DNA of 64,000 nucleotides from Fragilaria crotonensis. Its lineage: Eukaryota; Bacillariophyta; Fragilariophyceae; Fragilariales; Fragilariaceae. Each line of letters opens with the position of its first letter. Positions within the stretch are counted from its first letter, which is position 1. This document shows, piece after piece, positions 10,432 through 20,656 of this stretch. Where the stretch lies: NCBI GenBank assembly GCA_022925895.1, contig JAKSYS010000087.1:62001-126000 (forward strand), given 5' to 3'. The position numbers and the translations under genes are program-made. Under the pieces are notes generated by a model, which searched no databases, had not been told where the DNA came from, and saw only the letters and a list, made by a program, of their open reading frames with translations.

Positions 10432-12892
10432 CGATAATGGCTCGCGGACTCATGACGTCAGATATTCCTCCTTCGGCGGGAAAACTGTTAAGCCAGAACA
10501 CACAGTAGTATATCAGTTCAATGGTTATGCGCGCCGGGAATCGCTCGAAAGGCAGCATCGCAACAACGCTTCTGGCCCTCTCCTTGATAGTCCGGATATG
10601 TCTTTCCACCTCGGGCACATGTTCGTTTGCTGCGACTGCGTTAATGGTGATTCCAATCCCTGCAAGCTGGTCGCTGAGACCATCCTTGTCAAATTGTCCA
10701 TCCAGGAGTATGTGTGTGATCTGAAAGCCACGCTTCAGATACGTTTGATGAACGCGTTGAATTGCTTTATAAATGGTTTCGGTCTTTTGGTTCGCGAGAA
10801 ACTCGGATGTGCTGAATTTGATATGACGCGAAATAGTAACAAAAAATGGAAGTTTGTTCACGAACATGATATCACCGGCCACGGTCACCATCCGGTACCG
10901 AGAAATGATTGAATCTGGGACATTTGTGTGTTCCATCTGCACCTGTGACGATGTCTTTCGGACAGTTTTGCCCTTAAGTGATCCGACATCCGGACCAAAA
11001 ATCCTTTCTGCGGCAATCACGTCATTCCGTGTGATGGGACAATTAGGCAGTAGGTTTTTGTCAACAATCGATAGAAACGTCTTCGTGCTTGGTCGTCCGA
11101 TTATCGCTTGAATTTTGCGTGCCATTTCGGCCTTCGAATAATCGCGTTGGGAGTACTTAGTTCCATTATTTGCTACCGTGTTGATCAGATTCACCTCGTT
11201 GCCATCGCGCTCAGTCTTGATATCCTCGTGTGCCTGGTTCGCCTTGGTGTCCAGGTAATATAATCCTTTGGAAGATTGCTTGAAGACCCGCATCGTACCA
11301 TCGGGCTTGTGTAGATGGAAGGCATTCCCCTCAGCAGAATCGAACGTCACTCGGTAACCTCGTTCCTTTGCCTTTGCAAGTGAAAGGATGTTTGCGATAC
11401 CTGTAGGATTATACCAGACAGTTCCGTATCCGCGAAGTTCGCCAATCAATTTTGTACTGGTGATTCCTGCGTTGCAATGGATGTCCATTGAGGTAGAGTG
11501 CTCACGAACGTTAGACAAGAGGTTTTTGTTGCAGAATACGTCGACAGTGGACTGATTATCAAGGAGGATCCAATATTTTGGCAACTTTCCATCTCCTTCG
11601 ATCTGCATCACGATACCTTCTTCATTTTCTTTCTGCATGTCTGTGTTAACAAATTGATAGTTGGCAAACTCATCCTGATCGTCGAGGAAACCAACGTCGT
11701 AGACGTCACCGTCGGTGAGGAGTGTTGTTCCAGCCTGCTTCTTTTGCGTGTTCGCCTTGGTTGCTCCGATTTCAGGTAGTGTGTCATCAACGCGCTCGTT
11801 ATCGCATTTGTTGGCATAGTGCCCCTTTTGTTTGCATCGATGGCATGTGATGTTTTCAAGGCTTCTTGGCTTGCTACCTTTCCCTTCCGCATTCACGAAG
11901 GCTATCTCACCACCTCCAACTTCGCGCTGTCCAATGCGAGGGTCGTACGAGTAGTTAGTCAGGCGGTGGTATGCATCGTTGACACTGATTGGGTACCTGT
12001 CTCTTCCCTCAATAAAGTCGTTCCTGATGCTCTCGATGAGTCGTCCAAATCTTTGACGGTCAGCACATAGTAGAAATGCCACGCCCATGATCCTGTTTTC
12101 GACATCGCTCGCTAGATTCTTCAGCTCTCTCTCACTCATTGTGATTTTGCTGCGTCCGTCCAGGATGTACGCTTCCATGCCTTCATCATCTGCGATGTTG
12201 CCGCCACTGTGTTTGATTACATCCACGAGGTTCTGAAACTGAACGAAGTATTCTTTCACAGTTACGGACCGACCTTGCGTTTGATTGTAGAATCGCTTCT
12301 TCGCGTCGAACAGAGATTCGCCTGCGTATTTTTGACTCTGAAAGCTGTACGTAATGTTCTTGATCATTTTCAGGAGATCGAGACCCTGACCTTGCTCCCA
12401 TACATCCGTAAAACCTTCAGTTGACTCCAATTTCTGTTGCAAAACATCAGTGCATTGACCCCACACGATAGCATAGAGAGTCCTGGTATTTTCGTCCAGA
12501 TAACTGATTCTTTTTCCCAGTTGCTTCACAGAGTCCTTCCATAGTTCCATGGTAGCCATGTTGGCGCCTTCTGGTGGATCGTTGGGAATAGGGAATGTCG
12601 GTGGTTCAAGTGTTTCAATCGCGATGCGCATGTCTCCACCAAACTTCATGGTACGTCCAGCGTATGCTGCGAGGTCCTTGGTGGTCTTGACAAAGATGTC
12701 TGCCTGTTTGGCATCGGAACAATCATAAATCGAGCCCTTCAGATCTTCGCATTTTCCTTCAAATTTGTTATGCGTCACGACACGATTCTGACCCTTGGCA
12801 AAGTGGTAGCTCTTCTTCTTGCTATCGCCACTTTCCTTGCTGTCTTTTGATGTCCCTGCGCCAGCTTCCGTTTTGACCTTGGCCTCTGCCAT
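10211..12892 (-). CDS. copia gag - protease - integrase reading frame
   Basis: An 893-aa frame starting just inside the 5' LTR. It carries a Gag-like N-terminal half, a CCHC zinc knuckle (CHRCKQKGHYANKC, about residues 351-364), an aspartic-protease-like segment after it (about 440-560) and an integrase-core-like C-terminal half. It is a retroelement part, not a host gene. Confidence 0.88.
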   Translation of the reverse strand: MAEAKVKTEAGAGTSKDSKESGDSKKKSYHFAKGQNRVVTHNKFEGKCEDLKGSIYDCSDAKQADIFVKTTKDLAAYAGRTMKFGGDMRIAIETLEPPTFPIPNDPPEGANMATMELWKDSVKQLGKRISYLDENTRTLYAIVWGQCTDVLQQKLESTEGFTDVWEQGQGLDLLKMIKNITYSFQSQKYAGESLFDAKKRFYNQTQGRSVTVKEYFVQFQNLVDVIKHSGGNIADDEGMEAYILDGRSKITMSERELKNLASDVENRIMGVAFLLCADRQRFGRLIESIRNDFIEGRDRYPISVNDAYHRLTNYSYDPRIGQREVGGGEIAFVNAEGKGSKPRSLENITCHRCKQKGHYANKCDNERVDDTLPEIGATKANTQKKQAGTTLLTDGDVYDVGFLDDQDEFANYQFVNTDMQKENEEGIVMQIEGDGKLPKYWILLDNQSTVDVFCNKNLLSNVREHSTSMDIHCNAGITSTKLIGELRGYGTVWYNPTGIANILSLAKAKERGYRVTFDSAEGNAFHLHKPDGTMRVFKQSSKGLYYLDTKANQAHEDIKTERDGNEVNLINTVANNGTKYSQRDYSKAEMARKIQAIIGRPSTKTFLSIVDKNLLPNCPITRNDVIAAERIFGPDVGSLKGKTVRKTSSQVQMEHTNVPDSIISRYRMVTVAGDIMFVNKLPFFVTISRHIKFSTSEFLANQKTETIYKAIQRVHQTYLKRGFQITHILLDGQFDKDGLSDQLAGIGITINAVAANEHVPEVERHIRTIKERARSVVAMLPFERFPARITIELIYYCVFWLNSFPAEGGISDVMSPRAIIVGSTIDYNNHCKLEFGTYVQTHEAHDNTMLPRTTGAIALRPTGNAQGGHYFYSLAYNWPPSQSQSLDRVAHAR

Positions 12893-12926
12893 GGTTAAAT
12901 GTTTTCGTACCTTTCTATTTTAATTT

Positions 12927-13245
12927 TGTTGAAACCACAGTTTCCACGGTAGTACCTACGTGCCAGTAAGACAACGTATCCAGTACTACAATAGACAACC
13001 GGGAGATCGAATAGCTTGTAAATCGGAAAATTAAAATAGAATGAGACTATTGCTTTTCTTCCCGAGACTCATTCCGTGTTCACCACGCTTTCCGTCCATG
13101 CGTGATCCCTTTTCCTCCGTAATATCATTCACACGGGACTTTGCCCGTTCAGCGTGTCTATTTTTCTTCGGTCCAACCGTTATCCACTCCTCGTCATTAC
13201 CGGGTGTCTCGATAATTATGTCTTGCCCGTCAACTACGTTCAACA
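12927..13245 (-). repeat. 5' LTR of the copia element
   Basis: A 319-bp LTR copy with termini TGTTGAAACC and ACGTTCAACA on the plus strand. It is nearly identical to the left copy and borders the GTATG duplication on its outer side. It should contain the element's promoter. Confidence 0.92.
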
Positions 13246-13250
13246 GTATG

Positions 13251-13768
13251 CATATGCATAAACTTGACAAGACTTGAGACCGTAGACCGGAGACTCCCTC
13301 GAGAATCGGTGCGCGTTGCGCAATTCACCATAGCAATTGAGCTGTACCTGGTACTATTCTTACATCAGTAGAAGTACAAAATACAGTGCCAGTACCATCT
13401 GTAGCCACTACTAGCCACAGGTCATCCGAATTGGAACTGGTTGGAAAATCGCTCCAACGCCAATCGGATTCGTTCAGGGCACTTCACGAATCTCGCGTCC
13501 TTGCGCCTGGCATACGTTCCATTTGACAGAAGTGTCACCATGTCCCCATGCGGCATTCTAAATTCGAATGACGTCAACATCCGGGCTACATTGGAGAGAA
13601 TGGGGAATTTTACGAATCTTGAATGACCCAGTGATTGGAAGATTGCGGGTGCACAGAAAGGAAACGAAAAACTTGGCTGGCCACGCAAACATACCGACGC
13701 CGTACAGTAGGAAGAGAGCCAACAACACGAGGACAAAGCACAAGTGCGACCGCTCAACGAAGAGCAAC
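13251..13768. other. Intergenic, 5' flank of the DnaJ gene
   Basis: About 520 bp between the copia target duplication and the DnaJ start. The DnaJ reading frame stays open upstream to about 13568, but the signal peptide argues for the ATG at 13769, so this stretch is more likely 5' UTR and promoter. The repeat element sits about 520 bp upstream of the start codon. Confidence 0.5.
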
Positions 13769-15274
13769 ATGAGGAAGGCAGTGACTGCAGCGGCTCTCTG
13801 CAGTGTGGCATCAGCCGCAGCAGCGTCGGTTTCTCCACAACAACAAGCTTTTGCACTTCCAATATCTGTTCTTAGGACACGCGGCGGCGACAGCACTCTC
13901 AACTCAACATCGATCCCAAAACCAGCAACCAGCAGAAGAAAGAAGAGGACGCACAAGAAGGTCACCAAAAAGGATGTTGATGTAGATCTTCACGACGACG
14001 TCGACGACGATGAATGCAATACGATCCAAAGGGAAGAAAATTCTACATCATCGTCTCCTGAAAAATCAGAATCACATGAGCAGAAACAGACACAAACTCA
14101 GAAAGAGGAACAGTCGACGACGGATCCATTGATTGAATCATTAATTGCCGAACAGGATTACTATGCCATTCTGGGCGTCAGCAAAACTGCCACAGACTCT
14201 CAAATCAAAAAGGCATATCGCAAACGCGCCGTTCGGACACATCCTGATAAGACCAATGGTGACCGACGAGCCTTTGACAAGGTTAGTGAAGCGTACGCCG
14301 TCCTATCGGATGAAACGAAGCGACCACTGTACGATCGCTTTGGAAAGAAAGGCCTGGACCAACAAGCGGGTTCGTTTCCAACAGGTCGTGGTGCCGAAGA
14401 ATTCTTTCGTCATTTATTCGGACACCAACAACACGTCCCTCGGAATCGAACGGTCCGTTATCAACTGGAGGTCTCGCTAGAAGACTTGTACAAAGGAATG
14501 ACACAATCAATTCTCATCGAACAAGCCAATGGCCGCAAAAAGGTACAAGTGCATATTCCTAAGGGCACAGCATCTGGCGAAAGCATCGTTCTCAGTGGCG
14601 AGATGGACGAATATGCCGATGCCACACCGGGTGACTTGGTCTTTTTACTCCAACAACAACCCCACGCGACATTTACTCGCAAGGGACACGATTTGGCCAT
14701 GGAATTGTCCATTTCATTGAATGAGGCTGTGGGAGGAGTGGATCGCGAAATCACACATCTCGATGGACGCAAGTTGGTTCTCCGATCGGCACGAAGCATC
14801 CAAGACACGGCGCACTGGATTCAGACGGGAGATGTCCACGTTCTCAAGGGAGAGGGCATGCCCAAACGCGATTCGACACCGTCAGCATGCGAGTTTGGTG
14901 ACTTGTATGTGCAGTTCCGAGTTGAAATGCCAAAAGCAGCGAATGCGGACCGATTGAGCGTTGATGAACGTGCACAGCTACAAAAGCTGTTGCAGAAATT
15001 GGAAGGAAAGAAAGCGACTCCTCCGATCAGTGAGGATACTCCAGTTCGAGTCATGGAGAAGGCCAAGCTTTCCGACTTTGGTACTGCGAGTGGTCCCTTT
15101 CGTGTACACCAAGACGATCACGCACATCTAGGAGATGATAACCAAGGTGATTTCAGGCGATCGTTTCATTGGTCTAATGCAGGCGGTTTTGGACATGCAC
15201 ACTCGTTCTTCGGAGGATCGCGTGGCGGCCACGATCGAGATGATGGGTCCAACATACAATGTCAACAAATGTAA
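13769..15274 (+). CDS. DnaJ (Hsp40) co-chaperone, type II, secretory or plastid targeted
   Basis: A 501-aa protein if the ATG at 13769 is used. I choose this start because it opens a signal peptide (MRKAVTAAALCSVASAAAAS). The next residues, QQQA-FALPISVLRTRGG, look like a diatom A/F plastid presequence cleavage site, though the fit is imperfect. An Asp/Lys/Gln-rich linker (about 55-125) leads to the J domain (about 129-192, DYYAILGVS to DRFGKKGLDQQ) with its HPD motif (HPDKTNG). The substrate-binding C-terminal domains follow (YQLEVSLEDLYKGMT onward). There is no CxxCxGxG zinc region, so it is type II. No ER retention signal ends the protein. It would stimulate an Hsp70 ATPase in the ER, the periplastid space or the plastid. 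Confidence 0.88.
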   Translation: MRKAVTAAALCSVASAAAASVSPQQQAFALPISVLRTRGGDSTLNSTSIPKPATSRRKKRTHKKVTKKDVDVDLHDDVDDDECNTIQREENSTSSSPEKSESHEQKQTQTQKEEQSTTDPLIESLIAEQDYYAILGVSKTATDSQIKKAYRKRAVRTHPDKTNGDRRAFDKVSEAYAVLSDETKRPLYDRFGKKGLDQQAGSFPTGRGAEEFFRHLFGHQQHVPRNRTVRYQLEVSLEDLYKGMTQSILIEQANGRKKVQVHIPKGTASGESIVLSGEMDEYADATPGDLVFLLQQQPHATFTRKGHDLAMELSISLNEAVGGVDREITHLDGRKLVLRSARSIQDTAHWIQTGDVHVLKGEGMPKRDSTPSACEFGDLYVQFRVEMPKAANADRLSVDERAQLQKLLQKLEGKKATPPISEDTPVRVMEKAKLSDFGTASGPFRVHQDDHAHLGDDNQGDFRRSFHWSNAGGFGHAHSFFGGSRGGHDRDDGSNIQCQQM

Positions 15275-15589
15275 TAGAGTCGGTGTCGTTGTACTACGAT
15301 TAATAGTTTCCTTGTCACCTTCCAAGGCTCATAAGTGGAGATTGTCACAAGTTAGGAAATACCTTAAATCATGTACTGCAGTATATCTCATGGCATTCTA
15401 ATCAGTGTCCTGACTGAGTAGGGTGCACCAACAATCCAATGCGTCCTTGCTACTCGATCCTGTTTGGAATCTGATTGCGGCGCCGGGCTGGCTAGTGTGG
15501 GTTGCCATTATCGCCGGAATGCAGCACAGAAGTGTCTGACTCACAACGCGATGGTGTATCATGCTTATTGCTTACTCAGACCATATCGA
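15275..15589. other. Intergenic between convergent stops
   Basis: The 3' flanks of the DnaJ gene and the Cys-rich gene. Nothing else was recognised. Confidence 0.5.
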
Positions 15590-16858
15590 CTAGACGATCA
15601 GCAGGCCGATGACAAGACAAGCCACAACGCTTAGAGCCTTCTTGGCGAACGCTGCAGATGTCGGAGTCGGTACTGATTCGGCAGGAGCAAGGGTGCTTGG
15701 TGCCATGGAGACTGGATCACTGTTGCATCGTACGTCATCAAATATGCACACAAACAATCCTTCCTCACATGTACACGATGCCGGGGAAACAACGTCCTCC
15801 ATACAACGAAATCGCGGATATCTGCAGGTGATGTTACTATCCAAGGTGCACGAGACGGACAAGAATGCATCATCTGGGCAACCAGCCGGTATTTCAGAAT
15901 CACTTGGGGCCACTGCACTAGGTATGTCGCTGGGCGTCGGACTCGGTATTGATGAAGGTACGTCGCTTAGAGGCGACCCGCTTGTTGTGTTTAGCGAACT
16001 TGACGGGGTACTGGGAATGGAATCAGTTGAATTGCATTTATCAAAGCAAATAAATGTCTCATCGAGATAATTGCAGGCGCAGCCCCTCGCCGCTTTCGTA
16101 GTGTCTCCACCCTCGCACATTCCAAAATCATATTCACACTCATATCTTGGGTTAAGAGCGCATGTCGCGTTGGATGCCGGTTCACTATCGGGGCATGTCG
16201 ATTGACACACCACTGAGCGTTGCTCGCAGACAAAAATGTTGTCCTTACACCAGCATGTAGTGTCCGGAACACAATTGTCATTGGGACAGCAGAACTCTCC
16301 GTAATTGCAAATTGTGCCCTCGTCCAAGCTGCATGCCACAGATATATTTTTCCATGGATCGTCCGAGGGACATGTAGTAAGCTCCATTGTTGGGGCGGAT
16401 GTCGGTCCATCGGATTTGCAGGCGAATTCCTTGCAGGAAAATGTTTGATTGTAACAATAACACACACTCTCCACTGCATAGAAGAAAGGCTGCTGGTTTG
16501 AGCAAAATACGGGGTCTCCATACAAGCAATCTATGCCAACGCCGAAATCACACGGGTCTGTTGAGCTTGGTTTCGTTTCAGGGCACAACTCTTGACACGG
16601 CAATGGATCAACAATGCAAACAAAGACTGAAAGTAAACATTGGCAATGCACTTCTGCGCAGCCTGCACCGGGACAGCAGTCCTTGGATTCATAGTCACAG
16701 GTAAGACTTGGATCGTATCTGGAATCGAAAGTGCACGGACTCAAGTCTTCGGGCATCGTTGTCGGGCATTCTAATCCTCGGTCGCTTGCTGAAGTTATTG
16801 TCGAAAGAAGACCAAAGACAAGTAGTATTGATCGTAATGATACTGGCAGATTCGTCAT
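15590..16858 (-). CDS. Secreted Cys-rich repeat protein, probably GPI-anchored
   Basis: A 422-aa protein with signal peptide (MTNLPVSLRSILLVFGLLS, cleavage near TSA-S). Five degenerate repeats of about 65-80 residues follow, each with the pattern CP..(S)xxCxxxxxxxCxY....C....C.C...FxC...C. One example runs from CPTTMPEDLSPC through CDYESKDCCPG to CQCLLSVFVC; a fifth starts at CPDDAFLSVSCT. A Ser/Pro/Thr stalk (SSIPSPTPSDIPSAVAPSDS) splits repeats four and five. A hydrophobic C-terminal tail (ALSVVACLVIGLLIV) with no cytoplasmic residues suggests GPI anchoring. I do not recognise a named family. The even Cys spacing suggests disulfide-bonded surface modules, perhaps cell-wall or adhesive. It shares a 428-bp divergent upstream region with the cupin gene. 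Confidence 0.8.
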   Translation of the reverse strand: MTNLPVSLRSILLVFGLLSTITSASDRGLECPTTMPEDLSPCTFDSRYDPSLTCDYESKDCCPGAGCAEVHCQCLLSVFVCIVDPLPCQELCPETKPSSTDPCDFGVGIDCLYGDPVFCSNQQPFFYAVESVCYCYNQTFSCKEFACKSDGPTSAPTMELTTCPSDDPWKNISVACSLDEGTICNYGEFCCPNDNCVPDTTCWCKDNIFVCEQRSVVCQSTCPDSEPASNATCALNPRYECEYDFGMCEGGDTTKAARGCACNYLDETFICFDKCNSTDSIPSTPSSSLNTTSGSPLSDVPSSIPSPTPSDIPSAVAPSDSEIPAGCPDDAFLSVSCTLDSNITCRYPRFRCMEDVVSPASCTCEEGLFVCIFDDVRCNSDPVSMAPSTLAPAESVPTPTSAAFAKKALSVVACLVIGLLIV

Positions 16859-17286
16859 ATTCTATCCTAGCTGGAGGATCGAGATTTGAGTTCACTACTG
16901 AATTGTCTGCTCCTCTGCTGTTGTTGTCATCGAGCGAGTGTGTGCATTCGGGCAGTCGCAACTGAGGTCAGGAAATTATTGGCATGAGTCGTCTCAAATC
17001 AGGCCGCATCGCGCACCCTCACCTGTGCTCACACTCACCTGTGCTCACCTGTCTCGAAACGGTAGAAAAATTAGAGCACGCGTAATTAAGCGTTAATGCG
17101 TACCCTCGACTGAACGCTTCTCATTTTTTGACCTTTCCGCATATATACAGAAAGAAAAAGGGGACTTCGCGTCGAGACTACCGTATGACAACTAACCAAA
17201 GAATGCGACGGAGAGTTGTCATGGGAACATGATTAAAATGAGAACCGGATGTTCTAATCACAACATCAATTCATCATACAGCAACA
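16859..17286. promoter_or_regulatory. Divergent upstream region of the Cys-rich and cupin genes
   Basis: 428 bp between two opposed start codons. It contains repeated CACCTGTGCTCAC strings near 17021-17055 and a TATATAC stretch near 17144-17150. It must hold both promoters; no motif can be assigned with certainty. Confidence 0.45.
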
Positions 17287-17969
17287 ATGTTCCCCACCAA
17301 GAAGTCAGCTCTCGTTCAAGCGCTTAGCTTGGCGCTGCACCCGAAAGGAGGGTACTATCAGGAAATCCACCATCATGGGCGTGGCACGGAAGGCGCAGGC
17401 GGGCAGGCTTATGAAGAAGTCAATCCACAGAACAAGCCAAATGATGTCGTCATGTCCGTCTATTGGATCCCCGATACTCAGTCGCCCATACTCAGTCTAT
17501 CCGTCGCCGACTACGACCGCATCCTTTTTATCAAGCGGGTCGTCCGTTTGAATGCTCACTGTATGATCCAGCGGTGGATCGAATGGAGCACTGTGTCCTG
17601 GGTCCCGATGTTTGCAATGGTCAGATACTTCAACTAGCTGTGAAGAGCGGTGTCTGGAAATGTGGACGCATGGCAACGAACGACACCATGGGTGAACAGG
17701 TCGAATTCACGGTGATTGGTGAGGCGACACGAACCGGTGTGGACAATGACCGTTTTTGTTGGGTGACCATTGATACGCTTGAGAAACAGTGCTCGATTCC
17801 CCTTCAAAAGTACTTCAAAACGTACATTCGCGAGAAGAATCAGTCCTCTTCTGATGAAGATGAAGAATTCCTCGAGTTGGGAAATGATACTGAGGGAGAT
17901 GCCATCCCCACGGCGTTTTCTCCGAGTCAAAATCGCCGACTGTTCCAACTCAATTATGAACCCATCTAA
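17287..17969 (+). CDS. Cupin_5 (DUF985) protein, frame break at a T run
   Basis: A small cupin related to yeast YML079w, a sugar- or metabolite-binding fold of unproven activity. The N-terminal half reads in frame 1 from ATG 17287 (HPKGGYYQEIHHHGRG, then DVVMSVYWIPDTQSP, then SVADYDRILF). The C-terminal half reads in frame 3 (YQAGRPFECSLYD, HCVLGPDVCNGQ, KSGVWKCGRMA, FTVIGEATR) to a TAA at 17969. Spacing across the two halves matches YML079w without a gap, so no intron is needed. The break falls at TTTTT 17525-17529 and one extra base restores a 227-aa protein. An Asp/Glu/Ser-rich tail follows the fold. Either a sequence error or a recent single-base loss explains this; the rest is intact. 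Confidence 0.75.
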
Positions 17970-18531
17970 ACACAAAAGCGACAAGGCCACAGCTCAGACG
18001 TAGGTTAGTACACTGCAAATTAATTCCAAACCACACGCCGCTCAAGCGGCAATTGTGTATTTTGGATAGAATTCTTGTTGGCAATTGTCGACGTTGTCAT
18101 GGCGAGTGCAATTTCCCGGCCCACGCCTTGTTAGAATCACTTTAAAGGCATGCAAACATCCTAGCGTAGTGCCACGCAATCAACAAGGTTGTACGTAGGC
18201 CTGCTGAGGTTTGCCAGTGTGTCATGGGTGCAATGGAGGACACAGTAGCTATCCGTGATGACTTCTGCATTTCAAAAACATTGGACACAGTGAGTACTCC
18301 TACTACCGTAGAGAAGAAATACCCAGCTACTGTAGTACTAGCGTAGTCCCATACAACCTGATAGTACTAGTACTACCTGGTACAACAGCTAGCCCCGCTT
18401 GTCACCTACCGGTTACGGGTACACAAATTCTGGTTTACAGTCTTGCATCTGAATTACGACAGTGCAGATTGATAGTATGTCATCAATATTGCAGAGTACC
18501 ATTTCATAGTTCATGGACCCATTGCTTTGGA
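17970..18531. other. Intergenic, no gene seen
   Basis: Contains dispersed TAGTACTA/GGTAC strings (about 18300-18390) and no coding signal. Confidence 0.5.
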
Positions 18532-19760
18532 TCAGCTTTTGTGGGCTTGTATCCAATGTGCATCAGTGAATCCGCAAGTAGTGATCAAAATGCCACTCCT
18601 GCAGACTTTAAACCATAGAAGTGCCTTCCAGATCAACAAGAATATTGTGCCCGCCTCAGAACCAAACTCGGGCCCCACGATTGTCCATGCCTTTACCCGA
18701 CAATTGGCCGTCAAATATGCGTTTTGAATATTGCAGGCCATTACCTTTAGGTCGTTGAGTGCTGCAATTGTCAATGCGATGCGGACTGAGTCTCTACTAG
18801 AGACTGCCACTGAAGAGTATGTGCTGATCAGTGACTCCGGGACTTCTGTGGCGTGTCCTCCCACTACAAAGCGACCCTTGAGAGTTAAGTGGTGCGTGGC
18901 ATTTGATTTGCTGATAAGAACCCGGGGGAATAACATGCATCTTTGGATTTCTCCCCGACTTCGAACGCCGGCCATACATTCTTCACTTCCTTGAGAATTG
19001 AATCCAACCAATCCGTGTAGCAGTTCTTGGAATCAACCGCTACTAGAGAGACTTCGGTAGTATTCTTATACCAAACTTGTGCGTCCAAAGACAATGTTTT
19101 GAATTCACTTTAGCAATGGCCCACCATGCAAAGGCAGGCTACTAGTCAGCTATGAATCCTTGCTTGCACAGCATACTCTGCAGACTGAACTGGGTAGGCC
19201 TCCATCAAAATTGGAACCTTTGAAGGGGGCACGCATTATCACCTTTTCATTGAAGCTGGTGTAGTCAGCAGAGGGATCTGGGTCCTCGGGTTCCTTAATG
19301 ACAAAACACAAGGGAATGCCATTAACACCAGGAATAGTGGAGAAGTAGTTTATTGCATTCATCCTTGAACTTGCCGGGAACAGCTGCCTTACTGACAGTA
19401 TCAGACTGGTCCTTCTCCACCTTTTGGACGTCAGCACATTCATAGCAAGCCTTGTCCAGTGCCGCACACAATTGTGCAGGGTCTTGGATGCTGACAACAG
19501 TTGGCTCTTGTCCGATCCTCTGATAGTCCTGCACCCAGCCAATGGATGAGTCCGATCAGATATCTGGTCCTTTGCAATCAAAATATGTTGCATCCGTCAG
19601 CAATTGTATGCCTGACATAGGAGTCTGCTAGGTTGCGGGCATCCTTCTCCTTCATAGCGAGAACATCAGTGTAGGATTCGAAACCTTCTTCCATGAGGAG
19701 TTCACAGGTGGCTTCCTGCTCGAAGAATCCGATCCAAGAAGTGAGGATTGTGTCCATCAC
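18532..19760 (-). mobile_element. Decayed Ty1/copia remnant
   Basis: A minus-strand fossil of a copia element different from the one at 7 kb. A reverse-transcriptase-like stretch lies at about 18532-18930 (FVVGGHATEVPES, SRDSVRIALTIAALND, NIQNAYLTANC, IVGPEFGSEAG). Upstream pieces to 19760 include a short helical segment resembling the N-terminal gag-side domain of algal copia elements. It is broken in many places, large parts are missing and no LTR was found, so it is old. Confidence 0.75.
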
Positions 19761-20656
19761 TGCTAGTGGTGTTTATGTTCTATCACTTTGTTGAGCACTT
19801 CAAAATCCATGTTGGGATTGTTACTGGAAAGAGAATAGTAGCCAGTATGAGAGTATTGTATACAATGTACTTGTCAATGTATGGGGTCTCTACGACTGCG
19901 CTCTTCTTTTGGTCGTGTGATCAGTCCTTCCTGGATTCCATGTTCATGATGTGCCTTGACAGTTTTCAAAAATCTAATATCTCGCGTCGGCGATGAGTTG
20001 TATATCATGCTATTCAAATGCTGAGATTTGTTTTTCTCCTCTTCGGTTTCATGCCACTTTTCTTGAATAGCTTTCGTGAGCCACTGGGTCTGATAAATCG
20101 AATAAAGTTAGTCGCCTCATGGGACAGTAGGTTGGGCAACAAAAGAGTGAGACCCATCGGATCCATCGCTTTCTTCCTATGCATGCACAGTACACAGCAT
20201 GTGCATTGCACATCTTGGATTTATCTATGTCTGCGACGTATGTACTGAAGCTACTATATCCTGCACTGCTCCACCGGTATGCATATTCGCTCGAGCATAC
20301 TATGAGTAGACTATCACATGTATGATATATATGCAATCCCATCCATACTCCGAGTACAATATAACCCCAATGTACGGGAAGACACATATGACATACGACA
20401 TACGCCATACGCACGTCACACCGAATATAGTCTATCGGACGTGGTACGGCGCGATCGTGATAACGAGTAGACTATGGAAGCATTCGTTTGCATAAAAGCG
20501 TTTTAAGTTTTAAGCCATTCCCCGAACAACGACTGAGCAAGCAACGACTGAACAACGACTGAACAACGACTGAACAACGACTGAGCAACCATGTCATGAG
20601 AGCCTCCACTTTTTCTGTGTCTCACATTCCTCACACGCCAGCACCTTTTCGCTGCC
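19761..20656. other. Intergenic, 5' flank of the S49 peptidase gene
   Basis: No gene recognised. It carries one copy of TACTCCGAGTA (20346-20356) and an 11-bp tandem repeat (20524-20590). Confidence 0.5.
20524..20590 (+). repeat. 11-bp tandem repeat, about five copies
   Basis: Unit CAACGACTGAA with A/G variation at the last base. The copies end about 65 bp before the start codon of the S49 peptidase gene, so they lie in its 5' UTR or core promoter. Confidence 0.85.

Larger units (their letters stand above)
7045..13245 (-). mobile_element. Ty1/copia LTR retroelement (diatom CoDi-like), nearly whole, young
   Basis: An LTR element read on the minus strand. It is flanked by a 5-bp target duplication GTATG (7040-7044 and 13246-13250), and the LTRs start TGTTGAA and end TTCAACA. 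The LTRs are about 318 bp once a nested MITE is set aside, and they differ at only about one position, so the insertion is recent. Two long overlapping frames hold the gag-to-integrase part and the reverse transcriptase/RNase H part, in copia order. The second frame ends inside the downstream LTR. It looks essentially whole. It lies between the KH gene and the DnaJ gene and interrupts neither. Confidence 0.93.

Noticed and set aside
13568-13768. N-terminal extension of the DnaJ frame
   Set aside because: The extension is basic and without similarity, while the downstream ATG opens a clear signal peptide.
17525-17529. Programmed -1 frameshifting as the explanation of the cupin break
   Set aside because: The run allows slippage, but four other host genes show the same one-base deficit at sites without a proper slippery heptamer, so a shared sequence error is simpler.
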